Source of the DNA: DASQZK01 sp963764345
GTDB lineage: Bacteria; Bacteroidota; Bacteroidia; Bacteroidales; GCA-2748055
Length of the DNA stretch: 64,000 nt
Reading direction: 5' to 3'
Assembly (NCBI GenBank): GCA_963764345.1
Contig: CAVXSF010000030.1
Location: 1 to 64,000 of the forward strand
The notes under the pieces: model-generated
Database searches by the model: none
What the model saw: only the letters and a program-made list of their open reading frames with translations
What the model was told of the DNA's origin: nothing
In this document: positions 24,566-33,980 of the stretch, piece by piece
Layout of the letters: each line of letters opens with the position of its first letter
How positions within the stretch are numbered: the stretch's first letter is position 1
Made by a program: the position numbers and the translations under genes

Positions 24566-25453
24566 TTTAAGTGGTTTTGGTCTGTCATGAATTTAAGATC
24601 GGTTCATTAATCACGGGCATCAGGAGACGGTTCCGGTAAACTCAATAAAAAAGGATGTTCTGGTTTAGGAGGTACATTCGCCCTCTAAACTTGTACCCGG
24701 AGGTTCAGACTGCATCGGGAACTTACCGTCAGGCAGTTTTCCGAAGACGAGGGCCAGTTCGATGTTAATGTCGACTGCTTTTATTGGGTCCGAATTTTAA
24801 AGGATTAATTTCTGAAATGAACTGGTCCCTTCAAAGTGGATGATAAGTCTGAATGTCAACCAAAGATAAGAGATTTTTGTCATAGATCTCCAGACCTTTG
24901 CCAATCTTTCAATTCAACCTGGCATGAGGAAAGACCATATATGGTTATCTATATATGTATAAAAAAATAGAATTTTATGCATGAGACATAAAGATTTTCA
25001 TTATTTTCACGCGAATTTTTCAGGAAACCTCTCAAAACGAGGATGAGCGGTCAGGGATTTATAACTCAGTATCATTTTTTGAAAAAGTGTCACTATCCGT
25101 ATCAAACGTTTACCGGTCACCATTGTTAAAGTCAATAAACCAGGAAGTGAGAATTTATCCTGATTTTTGTGATTTGGGAACCGTTTTATTTAGAATTACT
25201 AAATATTACGAGAAAAGCCTGTGGTAACTGATCGAATAAGCGTCAATATACCCACTTTTGCGCCCTGATTAATGAATTGAACTACAATATGACAATACAT
25301 GTTTTGGAACGGGTTAGAACGATGAATGCTATAAATTCTATAGAATAATTAGTAAACGATATGCGGCAGAATGAGAAAAAAGGAGTTTAAAATACAGTGC
25401 AGAACCTTTTTCATGCTGGTCTGCAGAAGCAAAATACATAAAGACATAATTCT
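24566..25453. other. Long intergenic region before nuoA
   Basis: About 890 AT-rich bases. The left part contains a coding-like minus-strand fragment (24665-24883). The remainder has no reading frame of note, and no full TAnnTTTG promoter was found in front of nuoA. Confidence 0.5.
24665..24883 (-). pseudogene. Coding-like small fragment interrupted by one stop
   Basis: From ATG 24883 the minus strand reads MTKISYLWLTFRLIIHFEGT and SSFQKLIL, then a TAA (24797-24799). The same frame then continues with AVDINIELALVFGKLPDGKF and PMQSEPPGTSLEGECTS to a stop at 24665. The composition looks like protein rather than random sequence, but no family is recognised and there is no Shine-Dalgarno site or promoter. 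It may be a decayed gene or part of a repeated element. Confidence 0.3.
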
Positions 25454-25804
25454 ATGAATGAAGAATGGTTAATTCTGTTTTTTCTGGTTGGGTTCATCTT
25501 TGTGGGAAGTGTTTTGATTCTTTCCCGGATAATTGCACCTACCTCTGTTAATCCCCAAAAGGCTGAGCCTTACGAAAGCGGTATCCCAACCATTGGGCCT
25601 ACATGGCTGCAGTTTAATGTAGGGTACTACCTTTTCGCCATCCTGTTCATCATTTTCGATGTAGAAACGGTTTTCATTTTTCCCTGGGCCGTTGCTATGA
25701 AGTCAATAGGTATGGTGGCATTTGTGGAGATAATCATTTTCTTTCTTATTCTGGGCCTCGGTTTAATGTATGCCTGGAAAAAACATGCACTGATATGGGA
25801 ATAA
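25454..25804 (+). CDS. nuoA: NADH-quinone oxidoreductase subunit A (membrane)
   Basis: 116 residues with three transmembrane helices. The family loop KAEPYESGIPTIGPTWLQFN (the NuoA ESG motif) and FAILFIIFDVETVFIFPWAV are present. NuoA is part of the quinone-site end of the membrane arm. It is the first gene of nuoABCDHIJKLMN, and its stop overlaps the nuoB start by ten bases. Confidence 0.96.
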   Translation: MNEEWLILFFLVGFIFVGSVLILSRIIAPTSVNPQKAEPYESGIPTIGPTWLQFNVGYYLFAILFIIFDVETVFIFPWAVAMKSIGMVAFVEIIIFFLILGLGLMYAWKKHALIWE

Positions 25805-26355
25805 AAGGAATGAAAAGCGAAGATTTCAACGACAATGAAAGTCTTGATCTTCTCAGGCAGAGTGGAACAGATGTAATGTTAACCAAGATAGATGATGTAA
25901 TTAACTGGGGCAGGAAAAATTCTTTGTGGCCACTTACATTTGCCACCAGTTGCTGTGGTATTGAAATGATGGCAGCAGGTGCTCCCCGTCATGATTTTGC
26001 ACGATTCGGAATGGAAGTTTACCGGGCCAGTCCGAGACAGGCAGATGTTATCGTGGTTGCCGGCACCATTGTAAACAAGATGGCTCCGGTGCTTAAACGT
26101 CTGTATGATCAAATGTCGGAGCCCAAATATGTTATTGCCATGGGTGCATGTGCGATTTCAGGCGGACCGTTTTTTCTTAATTCGTACTCGGTGGTCAAAG
26201 GTGTGGAACATGTTATTCCGGTGGATGTATATGTTCCGGGATGTCCTCCGCGTCCTGAGGCTCTACTTTACGGGGTGATGCAACTGCAGCGAAAGATTGA
26301 GACTGAAAACCGGAACTCCAGGAAGATACGTACAGACGGGCATAACAGCAAGTGA
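25795..26355 (+). CDS. nuoB: NADH-quinone oxidoreductase subunit B
   Basis: 186 residues. It holds the ligands of the terminal [4Fe-4S] cluster N2: ATSCCGIEMMAAGAPRHDFA (the double Cys), MGACAISGG and VPGCPPRPEALLYG. N2 passes electrons to quinone at the junction with NuoD and NuoH. The ATG at 25795 overlaps nuoA; a second ATG at 25810 is also possible. Confidence 0.97.
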   Translation: MGIKGMKSEDFNDNESLDLLRQSGTDVMLTKIDDVINWGRKNSLWPLTFATSCCGIEMMAAGAPRHDFARFGMEVYRASPRQADVIVVAGTIVNKMAPVLKRLYDQMSEPKYVIAMGACAISGGPFFLNSYSVVKGVEHVIPVDVYVPGCPPRPEALLYGVMQLQRKIETENRNSRKIRTDGHNSK

Positions 26356-26390
26356 CGATTGAAAAATATTTCCGAAAAATATACGAAATC

Positions 26391-26846
26391 ATGGATAATC
26401 AACAGTTGGAAAATCTGGTAAAAGCACTGGCCCCCGGAGCTGAGATTGTGCAGGGAAAACAATTTCCCGAGGTAACGGTCGCCCCGGGTGAGCTCAAGAC
26501 CATTGCCAGGATCCTGAAGGAGCATGAAGAAAGTCAGTTTGACTTTCTGTACTGCGAAACCGGTGTTGACTATGGTGAGGACCTTGGGGTGGTTTACCAT
26601 CTCCGGTCCACGATATATCAACATTCCCTGGTACTGAAAACCAGGATCTCCGACAGGAAAAGCCCTGAAATCGACACGGTATCGGACATCTGGAGGACCG
26701 CTGAGTACCATGAAAATGAAATTTTTGATCTCCTGGGCATCCGCTTCAAGGGGCATCCCAATTTAAGGAGGCTTTTCCTGGATGATGACGACGGATTTCC
26801 GCTCCGCAAAGACTATGTTGATGAAGTAAACATTGTTACGAAATAA
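26391..26846 (+). CDS. nuoC: NADH-quinone oxidoreductase subunit C
   Basis: 151 residues from ATG 26391 (MDNQQLENLVKALAPG). A GTG at 26352, overlapping the nuoB stop, would add 13 residues. The core matches the 30-kDa subunit: FDFLYCETGVDYGEDLGVVY, IDTVSDIWRTAEYHENEIFD and LLGIRFKGHPNLRRLFLDDD. NuoC is a separate gene here, whereas NuoC and NuoD are fused in Bacteroides and E. coli. It sits in the connecting arm next to NuoD. Confidence 0.94.
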   Translation: MDNQQLENLVKALAPGAEIVQGKQFPEVTVAPGELKTIARILKEHEESQFDFLYCETGVDYGEDLGVVYHLRSTIYQHSLVLKTRISDRKSPEIDTVSDIWRTAEYHENEIFDLLGIRFKGHPNLRRLFLDDDDGFPLRKDYVDEVNIVTK

Positions 26847-26850
26847 TTCA

Positions 26851-27972
26851 ATGGAAGAAAAACTTGTAAATACAGCCCTTGAAGACCAGGAATTTGTGCT
26901 GAATATGGGTCCTCAGCATCCTTCAACGCATGGGGTCCTGAGATTACTGGTTTCTTTGAAGGGTGAAACTATTCAGAAGGTTGAGCCTCATATCGGGTAT
27001 GTTCACAGGGGTATTGAGAAGATGTGTGAAAGTCTGGCCTACCAGCAGATTATCCATCTGACCGACCGGATGGACTATCTCTCGGCCCACATCAATAACG
27101 AGGCCGTGTGCCTTGCTGTAGAAAATGCCCTGGAGGTTGAGGTTCCCGAACGCGTAAAATATATCCGGACCATCATGGCTGAGCTTACACGTATCCAGTC
27201 TCATCAGCTCTGGTGGGCCACCTTCGGCATGGATCTCGGCGGGCTTACCTGTTTTTTCTATGGCATGCGCGACCGGGAAAAAGTCCTTGATATTTTCGAA
27301 GAGACCTGCGGAGGCAGAATGATTGTCAGTTATAATACTCCCGGTGGGCTGATGTACGACATTCATCCTAATTTCCAGAAGAGGGTAAAGGAATTTATTA
27401 CCTATTTCCGGAAAACTCTGCCTGAATACGACAGCCTGCTTACGGGTAATGTAATATTTCACGAAAGAAGCAAAAATGTAGGCATCCTGTCGAAGGAAGA
27501 TGCCATCTCCTATGGTATCACCGGGCCTTCGGCAAGAGCTTCCGGGTTGTCATGCGATGTACGGAAACACGAGCCGTACAGTGCTTACGATAAGGTTCAG
27601 TTCAAGGAGATCATTTACCAGGGTGGTGATACCCTGGACCGGTATTTGGCCCGCATGGATGAAATGCGTGAGTCGATGGATATCATCGAGCAGCTTATCG
27701 ATCATATTCCGGAAGGCAGTCATTTCACCAAGATGAAGCCGGTGATCCGTCTTCCGGAAGGTGAATATTACCAGAGGGTGGAGACAGCCCGGGGTGAACT
27801 GGGCGTGTACATCATCAGTGACGGCAACAAGACTCCTTACCGGATTCGGTTCCGTTCTCCCAATTTCTCAAACCTCTGGATCCTCGATAAGATTTCCAGG
27901 GGCATGAAGATCGCCGATCTCATTGCCATCGGAGGTTCTCTCGATTTAGTTATCCCTGATATTGACCGATAA
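26851..27972 (+). CDS. nuoD: NADH-quinone oxidoreductase subunit D
   Basis: 373 residues from ATG 26851; an in-frame TTG at 26833 is less likely. Quinone-site sequences are clear: LNMGPQHPSTHGVLRLLV (the conserved His loop), GYVHRGIEKMCE, LTDRMDYLSAHINNEAVCLA, GPSARASGLSCDVRKHEPY and the C-terminal DKISRGMKIADLIAIGGSLD. Together with NuoB and NuoH it forms the quinone-binding cavity. It is related to the large subunit of group 4 NiFe hydrogenases but lacks their NiFe cysteine pairs. Confidence 0.96.
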   Translation: MEEKLVNTALEDQEFVLNMGPQHPSTHGVLRLLVSLKGETIQKVEPHIGYVHRGIEKMCESLAYQQIIHLTDRMDYLSAHINNEAVCLAVENALEVEVPERVKYIRTIMAELTRIQSHQLWWATFGMDLGGLTCFFYGMRDREKVLDIFEETCGGRMIVSYNTPGGLMYDIHPNFQKRVKEFITYFRKTLPEYDSLLTGNVIFHERSKNVGILSKEDAISYGITGPSARASGLSCDVRKHEPYSAYDKVQFKEIIYQGGDTLDRYLARMDEMRESMDIIEQLIDHIPEGSHFTKMKPVIRLPEGEYYQRVETARGELGVYIISDGNKTPYRIRFRSPNFSNLWILDKISRGMKIADLIAIGGSLDLVIPDIDR

Positions 27973-27997
27973 TCAACAGCTATAATTTAAAAAAGAA

Positions 27998-29088
27998 ATG
28001 GCTTTTAATATTTATAATTTCGCCACCTTAACGACATGGATCCACAGACTCTTTAAGCCAGCACTTGTCACCAGCATGGACGGTTGTGACTGAAATGGTT
28101 ATTGCAGGTGTGGTCGTCCTGATTTTTTATGCGATCGTGGGGTTGTTTCTGGTGTATGCCGAAAGAAAGGTCTGTGCTTTTATGCAAAACCGTGTAGGGC
28201 CCAACCGTGTAGGGCCCTTTGGGATTTTCCAGACGATAGCCGACCTGATCAAGCTTCTTCTTGTTGAACTTGTATCCATCAGAAAGGCCGACAAGGTTCT
28301 TGTTCAACCTGGCACCCTTCATCGTCATCATCGCCTCATTTATGGCTATTGCGGCCATTCCCTTTGCCAGGGGGCTTCAGGCCATCGACCTGAATATCGG
28401 GGTCTTTTACGTCATGGCCGTTTCTTCCCTGGGTGTGGTGGGTATTCTTATTGCCGGCTGGTCGAGTAATAATAAGTATTCCCTCATCGGAGCCATGCGA
28501 AGTGGGGCTCAGGTGGTTAGTTACGAGCTGTCGGTGGGACTCTCGCTGATCACCATTGTGGTTCTGGCCGGCACAATGCAGCTTTCACAGATCGTTGAAG
28601 CTCAGCGTGACGGCTGGTTTATTTTTAAGGGTCATATTCCGGCCATCCTGGCTTTTATTCTCTATGTCATTGCCAGTACTGCCGAGACCAACCGCGGGCC
28701 CTTCGACCTGGCTGAAGCCGAATCGGAGCTTACTGCCGGCTTTCATACCGAATATTCCGGAATCAAGTTTGCCTTCTTTTTCCTTGCCGAATACATCAAC
28801 ATGTTCATCGTGGCTTCAATAGGAGCAACCTTGTTCCTTGGCGGCTGGATGCCTTTTCATATTGGCAACCTGACCGGCTTCAACCATATCATGGATTTTA
28901 TCCCGCCATTTATCTGGTACCTGGGAAAGACCGGGCTGATCATTTTTATCATGATGTGGTTCAAATGGACCTTCCCTCGTCTACGGATCGACCAGCTGCT
29001 GACACTGGAGTGGAAGTACCTTCTACCCCTGAACCTGATCAACGTGGTGCTGATGGCTTTCGTGGTACTGATGGGATGGCATTTTTAA
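27998..29088 (+). CDS. nuoH: NADH-quinone oxidoreductase subunit H (split by two +1 shifts)
   Basis: About 362 residues when joined. ATG 27998 gives MAFNIYNFATLTTWIHRLFK-PAL; the frame then breaks at an extra G near 28066. The second frame reads SPAWTVVTEMVIAG through AERKVCAFMQNRVGPNRVGP and LVSIRKADKVL, and breaks again at an extra G near 28302. The third frame resumes as FNLAPFIVIIASFMAIAAIP and runs to the stop, with AETNRGPFDLAEAESELTAG and FHTEYSG (quinone-site loop). All conserved NuoH features are present across the frames, and a broken nuoH in an otherwise intact operon is implausible, so both shifts are probably sequence errors. Confidence 0.93.
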
Positions 29089-29110
29089 ACCGTGAATTAA
29101 AAACGTTTAC

Positions 29111-29590
29111 ATGGAAAGCGTCATAAAATATTTTACAGGAATTTACGCTGGTGTGCGCTCTCTGCTTGCAGGGATGAGGGTGACCGGGTCGTACTTTATC
29201 CGTCCTAAAACCATCGTAACGCAGCAATATCCGGAAAACAGGGATACACTGAAGATGATGGACCGCTTCAAAGGCGAAGTGGTTATGCCCCATAATGAGA
29301 ACAATGAGCATAAGTGTACGGGATGTGGGATATGTGAACTGAATTGTCCGAACGGCTCCATCGAAATTATTACCGATACCATTGAAACAGAAGACGGAAA
29401 GAAGAAAAAAATTATCGACAAGCATATTTACCGTCTCGGGATGTGTACCTTCTGTGGGTTATGCGTTAAAACCTGTCCTTCCAATGCTCTTGAATTCTCT
29501 CAGGAATTTGAGCATGCCGTGTTCGACAGGTCCAAACTCGTGAAGGTTCTCAATAAACCGGGTTCAAAATTAATGAAAGGAGAGAAATAA
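29111..29590 (+). CDS. nuoI: NADH-quinone oxidoreductase subunit I (2x[4Fe-4S])
   Basis: 159 residues with two ferredoxin clusters, CTGCGICELNCPNGSIEI and CTFCGLCVKTCPSNALEF. It carries clusters N6a and N6b, which lead to N2. In complexes lacking NuoEFG, NuoI is the likely entry point for electrons from reduced ferredoxin. The C-terminus shares its stop region with the nuoJ start (29590). Confidence 0.96.
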   Translation: MESVIKYFTGIYAGVRSLLAGMRVTGSYFIRPKTIVTQQYPENRDTLKMMDRFKGEVVMPHNENNEHKCTGCGICELNCPNGSIEIITDTIETEDGKKKKIIDKHIYRLGMCTFCGLCVKTCPSNALEFSQEFEHAVFDRSKLVKVLNKPGSKLMKGEK

Positions 29591-30129
29591 TGGCAGCACA
29601 TCAGATTATGTTTATCCTGCTTTCGGCAGTCATTATCATCTTTTCGGTACTCACGGTAACCAGCCGGCGCATTTTAAGAGCCGCTGTATACCTGTTGTTT
29701 GTATTGGTGGCCACCGGTGGTTTATATTTTATGCTGAACTACGAATTTCTCGCAGCTGTTCAACTTGCTTTGTATGCTGGCGGAATTGTTGTCCTGATCA
29801 TCTTTTCGGTTCTGCTGACCAGCCACATCGCTCATAAATTTGAAAAGATTGAATGGAAAAAATCTGCCTTCACGGCTGTCGCCGTTGCTGCCGGTGCTAT
29901 ACTCAGCATCGTGACCATTTTGAACCATACGTTTGTCGCAGGCGCTGAACCGGCGAGTCAGGTGAATATGCTGGTTATCGGGCAAAAGCTTCTCTCCTAC
30001 GGTGACAACGGTTATGTCCTCCCTTTTGAGGTCATATCCGTATTACTGCTTGCAGCCATGGTCTCGGCTATCGTCATTGCGAAAAAAGGTGGACCTCATA
30101 AAGAAAAATCACAAAGTGTAAATCCGTAA
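29590..30129 (+). CDS. nuoJ: NADH-quinone oxidoreductase subunit J
   Basis: 179 residues with five predicted transmembrane helices. LRAAVYLLFVLVATGGLYFM and AAVQLALYAGGIVVLIIFSV are family-typical, the latter being the helix with the pi-bulge. The start overlaps the nuoI stop by one base. It is a small proton-channel-associated membrane subunit. Confidence 0.94.
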   Translation: MAAHQIMFILLSAVIIIFSVLTVTSRRILRAAVYLLFVLVATGGLYFMLNYEFLAAVQLALYAGGIVVLIIFSVLLTSHIAHKFEKIEWKKSAFTAVAVAAGAILSIVTILNHTFVAGAEPASQVNMLVIGQKLLSYGDNGYVLPFEVISVLLLAAMVSAIVIAKKGGPHKEKSQSVNP

Positions 30130-30141
30130 ATCGACAATACT

Positions 30142-30459
30142 ATGAATACCGGAATCCCATTACAGTTTTTTATCGTGCTGGCAACCCTGATGTTTTTCAT
30201 CGGGATTTACGGCTTTCTCACCCGCCGAAACCTGATCACCATCCTGATGTCGGTGGAACTTATTCTGAATTCGGTAAACATCAATTTCCTGGCATTCAAC
30301 CGTTACCTGTTCCCGGGAAAGCTGGAAGGGCACTTTTTCAGCTTGTTTATCATTGCTGTTGCAGCTTCCGAAGCTGCTGTGGCCATTGCGATCATTATTA
30401 ATATTTACCGTCGTTTTACCACGGTTAACGTGGAAAATGTCGATGAGATGAAATTCTGA
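30142..30459 (+). CDS. nuoK: NADH-quinone oxidoreductase subunit K
   Basis: 105 residues, three transmembrane helices. It has MFFIGIYGFLTRRNLITILM and SVELILNSVNINFLAFN with the conserved membrane Glu, and a second Glu in AASEAAVAIAIIINIYRRF. Both glutamates belong to the proton path next to NuoN. Confidence 0.96.
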   Translation: MNTGIPLQFFIVLATLMFFIGIYGFLTRRNLITILMSVELILNSVNINFLAFNRYLFPGKLEGHFFSLFIIAVAASEAAVAIAIIINIYRRFTTVNVENVDEMKF

Positions 30460-30484
30460 TAAATCCTATTCAGTCACTTTTACC

Positions 30485-32410
30485 ATGACAAATTTCCTTT
30501 ATACCATCTGGATTCCGCTGATTCCCATGATCATGTTCTTTATACTGGGACTGGGCGGGTCGAAACTAAAAGCCCGTTTGACGGGAACTCTCGGTACCGC
30601 AGCGTTGTCGGTAGTAGCTATACTTTCATACATCACGGCCTTCAGGTATTTTTTCTCAGCCGGCATGGAAGGAGGCGTATACCAAAAGATCATTCCCTTC
30701 AACATGGTATGGTTGCAGTTTACCGATACTCTGCATATCAACATGGGTGTGCTGCTCGATCCCATTTCGGTGATGATGATCGTAGTGATCAGTACCGTTT
30801 CGCTCATGGTACATATTTACAGCCTTGGTTACATGAAGGGTGAGGTAGGCTTCGAACGTTACTACGCTTTTTTATCCCTCTTCAGTTTTTCAATGCTGGG
30901 ACTGGTCCTTGCCACCAACATTTTTCAGATGTATATTTTCTGGGAGCTTGTGGGAGTTTCGTCTTTTCTGCTCATCGGGTTCTACTATCAGAAACCTTCG
31001 GCGGTCAGGGCCTCAAAGAAAGCTTTCATCGTCACCCGTTTTGCCGACCTTGGCTTCCTCATCGGCATCCTCATGCTTTCGGTAACAACAAAGACCTTTG
31101 ATTTTGTCTCACTTACCGATCCCAATGGAACAGCGATTACCCAGGGAAGCGGAATTGCATTTTTGGGATTGTCGGTGATGACCTGGGCGCTCATTTTCAT
31201 CTTTATAGGCGGTGCGGGTAAATCAGCTATGTTTCCGCTCCACATCTGGCTGCCCGATGCCATGGAAGGTCCCACACCCGTTTCGGCCCTGATTCATGCA
31301 GCTACCATGGTCGTAGCCGGCGTTTACCTTGTGGCAAGATTGTTCCCGATATATGTCATTGCAGCTCCGACAGCCCTGCAAATTGTGGGATATGTCGGCG
31401 CTTTCTCTTCTCTTTTTGCTGCCGTTATTGCCTGTACCCAGATTGATATCAAGAGGGTACTGGCGTATTCCACCATGTCGCAGATAGGGTATATGATGGC
31501 AGCCCTCGGGGTCTCGGGTTACGGCGGGCACGAGGGACTGGGCTTCATGGCTTCCATGTTCCACCTCACCAATCATGCCATGTTTAAAGCTTTGCTCTTC
31601 CTTGGTGCCGGAGCCATCATTCATGCCGTTCACAGTAACAATATGACCGATATGGGCGGGCTGAGAAAATACCTCCCGATAACTCATATCACCTTCCTGG
31701 TTGCCTGTCTTACCATATCCGGCATTCCTCCCTTCTCGGGCTTCTTCAGCAAGGATGAGATACTGGCCGCAGCATTCGAGCATAATAAGATCATATACTG
31801 GACCGAATATTTCGTAGCCGGACTTACATCATTTTACATGTTCAGACTTTACTTTAATATTTTCTGGGGAAAAGAAACGAAGTACGAACATGAGCATCTC
31901 CCGCATGAAGCTCCGATATCCATGACCATACCGCTTATTTTCCTGGGGCTTGCCTCCATCTTTGCCGGTTTCATTCCCTTTCACAAGCTGGTTACTTCCG
32001 ACGGGGCTCCTTTTATTTCGCATATCGACTGGGCTGTGGCTGCCCCGTCTGTCCTGATCGGACTGGCCGGTATCCTGGCAGCTATGGTTTTATATAGAAA
32101 GGAATCCGGTATCCCCGACAAGCTGGTGGCCACATTTAGAACAGGGTATAAATGGACCTACAATAAGTTCTATATTGATGAGCTCTATCTATTTGTCACA
32201 AAGAGGATAATCTTCGATCAAATTTCACGTCCGGTAGCCTGGTTCGACCGGCATGTGGTTGACGCCACGATGAATGCGATTGCAGGCGTCACGCGGACCG
32301 TATCATTCCGTATCAGGGGTCTTCAGTCGGGACAGTTACAGAAGTACGGTTTTGTCTTTGTCTCAGGGGCTCTGCTGTTGGCCCTGGTCCTTTTGTATAT
32401 CTGGAGTTAA
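30485..32410 (+). CDS. nuoL: NADH-quinone oxidoreductase subunit L
   Basis: 641 residues, the largest antiporter-like membrane subunit. Landmarks are FWELVGVSSFLLIGFYYQKP (proton-path Glu), FIGGAGKSAMFPLHIWLPDA (Lys and the broken helix), MEGPTPVSALIHAATMVVAG, RVLAYSTMSQIGYMMAALG and the long C-terminal lateral helix region ending in SGQLQKYGFVFVSGALLLAL. It is expected to pump protons at the far end of the membrane arm. Confidence 0.97.
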   Translation: MTNFLYTIWIPLIPMIMFFILGLGGSKLKARLTGTLGTAALSVVAILSYITAFRYFFSAGMEGGVYQKIIPFNMVWLQFTDTLHINMGVLLDPISVMMIVVISTVSLMVHIYSLGYMKGEVGFERYYAFLSLFSFSMLGLVLATNIFQMYIFWELVGVSSFLLIGFYYQKPSAVRASKKAFIVTRFADLGFLIGILMLSVTTKTFDFVSLTDPNGTAITQGSGIAFLGLSVMTWALIFIFIGGAGKSAMFPLHIWLPDAMEGPTPVSALIHAATMVVAGVYLVARLFPIYVIAAPTALQIVGYVGAFSSLFAAVIACTQIDIKRVLAYSTMSQIGYMMAALGVSGYGGHEGLGFMASMFHLTNHAMFKALLFLGAGAIIHAVHSNNMTDMGGLRKYLPITHITFLVACLTISGIPPFSGFFSKDEILAAAFEHNKIIYWTEYFVAGLTSFYMFRLYFNIFWGKETKYEHEHLPHEAPISMTIPLIFLGLASIFAGFIPFHKLVTSDGAPFISHIDWAVAAPSVLIGLAGILAAMVLYRKESGIPDKLVATFRTGYKWTYNKFYIDELYLFVTKRIIFDQISRPVAWFDRHVVDATMNAIAGVTRTVSFRIRGLQSGQLQKYGFVFVSGALLLALVLLYIWS

Positions 32411-32436
32411 ATAAAAAGCGCAAAAATCAGATTAAC

Positions 32437-33942
32437 ATGAATATATTGTCATTGCTAATTCTTATCCCGGTACTCACCATCACGGGGATCATTCTGCAGA
32501 AAGACACACGCCGTGTAAGGGTTGTTTCTGCCATCGGCATGGGTTTACAACTGATCGTTTCAGGAATTCTGGTCTTTTTGTATCTCTCGCAGCGGCATGC
32601 CGGGAACACAGATGAAATGTTGTTTGTTGTGAACTACGAATGGTTCAGAAGCCTGCATATCTTTTACAGTGTCGGGGTCGACGGCATCTCCGTGGCTATG
32701 ATCGCCCTGACATCGGTGGTCATTTTTGCCGGCATTTTTGCCTCCTGGCAGGTCGAGTACCTCACCCGTGAATTTTTCGTGTCACTCATTCTTCTGGCCA
32801 CAGGGGTATTCGGCTTCTTCATTTCCCTCGACCTGTTCACCATGTTTCTTTTTTATGAGGTGGCGGTTATCCCGATGTATCTCCTGATCGGTATCTGGGG
32901 GAGTGGTCCGAAAGAATACTCGGCAATGAAGCTGACACTGATGCTGATGGCCGGATCGGCACTCCTGCTGGTGGGCATTCTCGGCATCTATCTGAACTCT
33001 GCTCCCGGAGGCGGTCCCCTGACGTTTAACATCCTCGAGATTTCCAAAGTACACATCCCGATGAGTGCGCAGCGGATTTTCTTCCCGCTCACCTTCGTGG
33101 GCTTTGGTGTGCTGGGCGCATTGTTCCCGTTTCATACCTGGTCCCCCGACGGTCATGCTTCAGCACCCACGGCAGTTTCTATGCTGCACGCCGGCGTACT
33201 TATGAAACTGGGTGGTTACGGTGCTTTCAGGGTGGCCATGTTTTTAATGCCGGATGCAGCAAAGGAAATGGCCTGGATATTTATCATCCTGACATCGATA
33301 AGTGTTGTTTACGGAGCCTTCGGTGCCCTCTTCCAGAAAGACCTGAAGTATATCAATGCATACTCCTCGGTGAGCCATTGCGGACTTGTGCTGTTTGCCG
33401 TACTCATGATGAACAAAACGGCTATGAACGGCGCGGTGATCCAGATGATCTCCCATGGTCTGATGACAGCCCTTTTCTTTGCCCTCATCGGCATGGTGTA
33501 TGGTCGGACGCATACAAGGCTGATCAACGAAATGGGCGGTCTGATGAAGGTGATCCCTTTTCTGGCTGTGGCCTATGTCATCGCCGGACTTGCTTCCCTC
33601 GGACTTCCGGGACTGAGCGGTTTTGTAGCTGAAATGACGATCTTCGTTGGCGCTTTCCAGCATCCGGATGTATTCCATCGCGTTGTGACCATCCTGGCCG
33701 TCTCCTCAATTGTGATCACGGCAGTTTACGTCCTGAGAGTGATCGGCATTCTTCTTCTCGGGCCGGTGAAGAATGAACATTATTTTGAACTGCGTGATGC
33801 ATTGTGGTTCGAACGTCTGTCAACCGTGACACTTATTGTTGCTGTAGCAGCAATCGGTATGGCTCCGTACTGGCTTTCCAGCATGATCGGCGACAGCATG
33901 ACACCCATCATCCATAAAATTTTGACAATCAGTCCGTTTTAA
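32437..33942 (+). CDS. nuoM: NADH-quinone oxidoreductase subunit M
   Basis: 501 residues, 14 transmembrane helices expected. It has VGVDGISVAMIALTSVVIFA, MFLFYEVAVIPMYLLIGIWG (Glu), FGVLGALFPFHTWSPDGHAS (here Leu replaces the frequent Lys/Val context, the HTWSPD loop is intact), and SAPTAVSMLHAGVLMKLGGYG. It is the middle antiporter-like proton pump of the membrane arm. Confidence 0.97.
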   Translation: MNILSLLILIPVLTITGIILQKDTRRVRVVSAIGMGLQLIVSGILVFLYLSQRHAGNTDEMLFVVNYEWFRSLHIFYSVGVDGISVAMIALTSVVIFAGIFASWQVEYLTREFFVSLILLATGVFGFFISLDLFTMFLFYEVAVIPMYLLIGIWGSGPKEYSAMKLTLMLMAGSALLLVGILGIYLNSAPGGGPLTFNILEISKVHIPMSAQRIFFPLTFVGFGVLGALFPFHTWSPDGHASAPTAVSMLHAGVLMKLGGYGAFRVAMFLMPDAAKEMAWIFIILTSISVVYGAFGALFQKDLKYINAYSSVSHCGLVLFAVLMMNKTAMNGAVIQMISHGLMTALFFALIGMVYGRTHTRLINEMGGLMKVIPFLAVAYVIAGLASLGLPGLSGFVAEMTIFVGAFQHPDVFHRVVTILAVSSIVITAVYVLRVIGILLLGPVKNEHYFELRDALWFERLSTVTLIVAVAAIGMAPYWLSSMIGDSMTPIIHKILTISPF

Positions 33943-33980
33943 ATCGAACTCAAACCTGTATCAGGATAAGATAAAAAAAG

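Noticed and set aside
26851..27972. NiFe hydrogenase large subunit instead of NuoD
   Set aside because: The paired Cys motifs for NiFe are absent, and the gene lies in a complete nuo operon.
27998..28469. Programmed frameshift in nuoH
   Set aside because: Both shifts follow simple single-base insertions without a slippery heptamer or a downstream pseudoknot, and the same kind of shift affects many unrelated genes.
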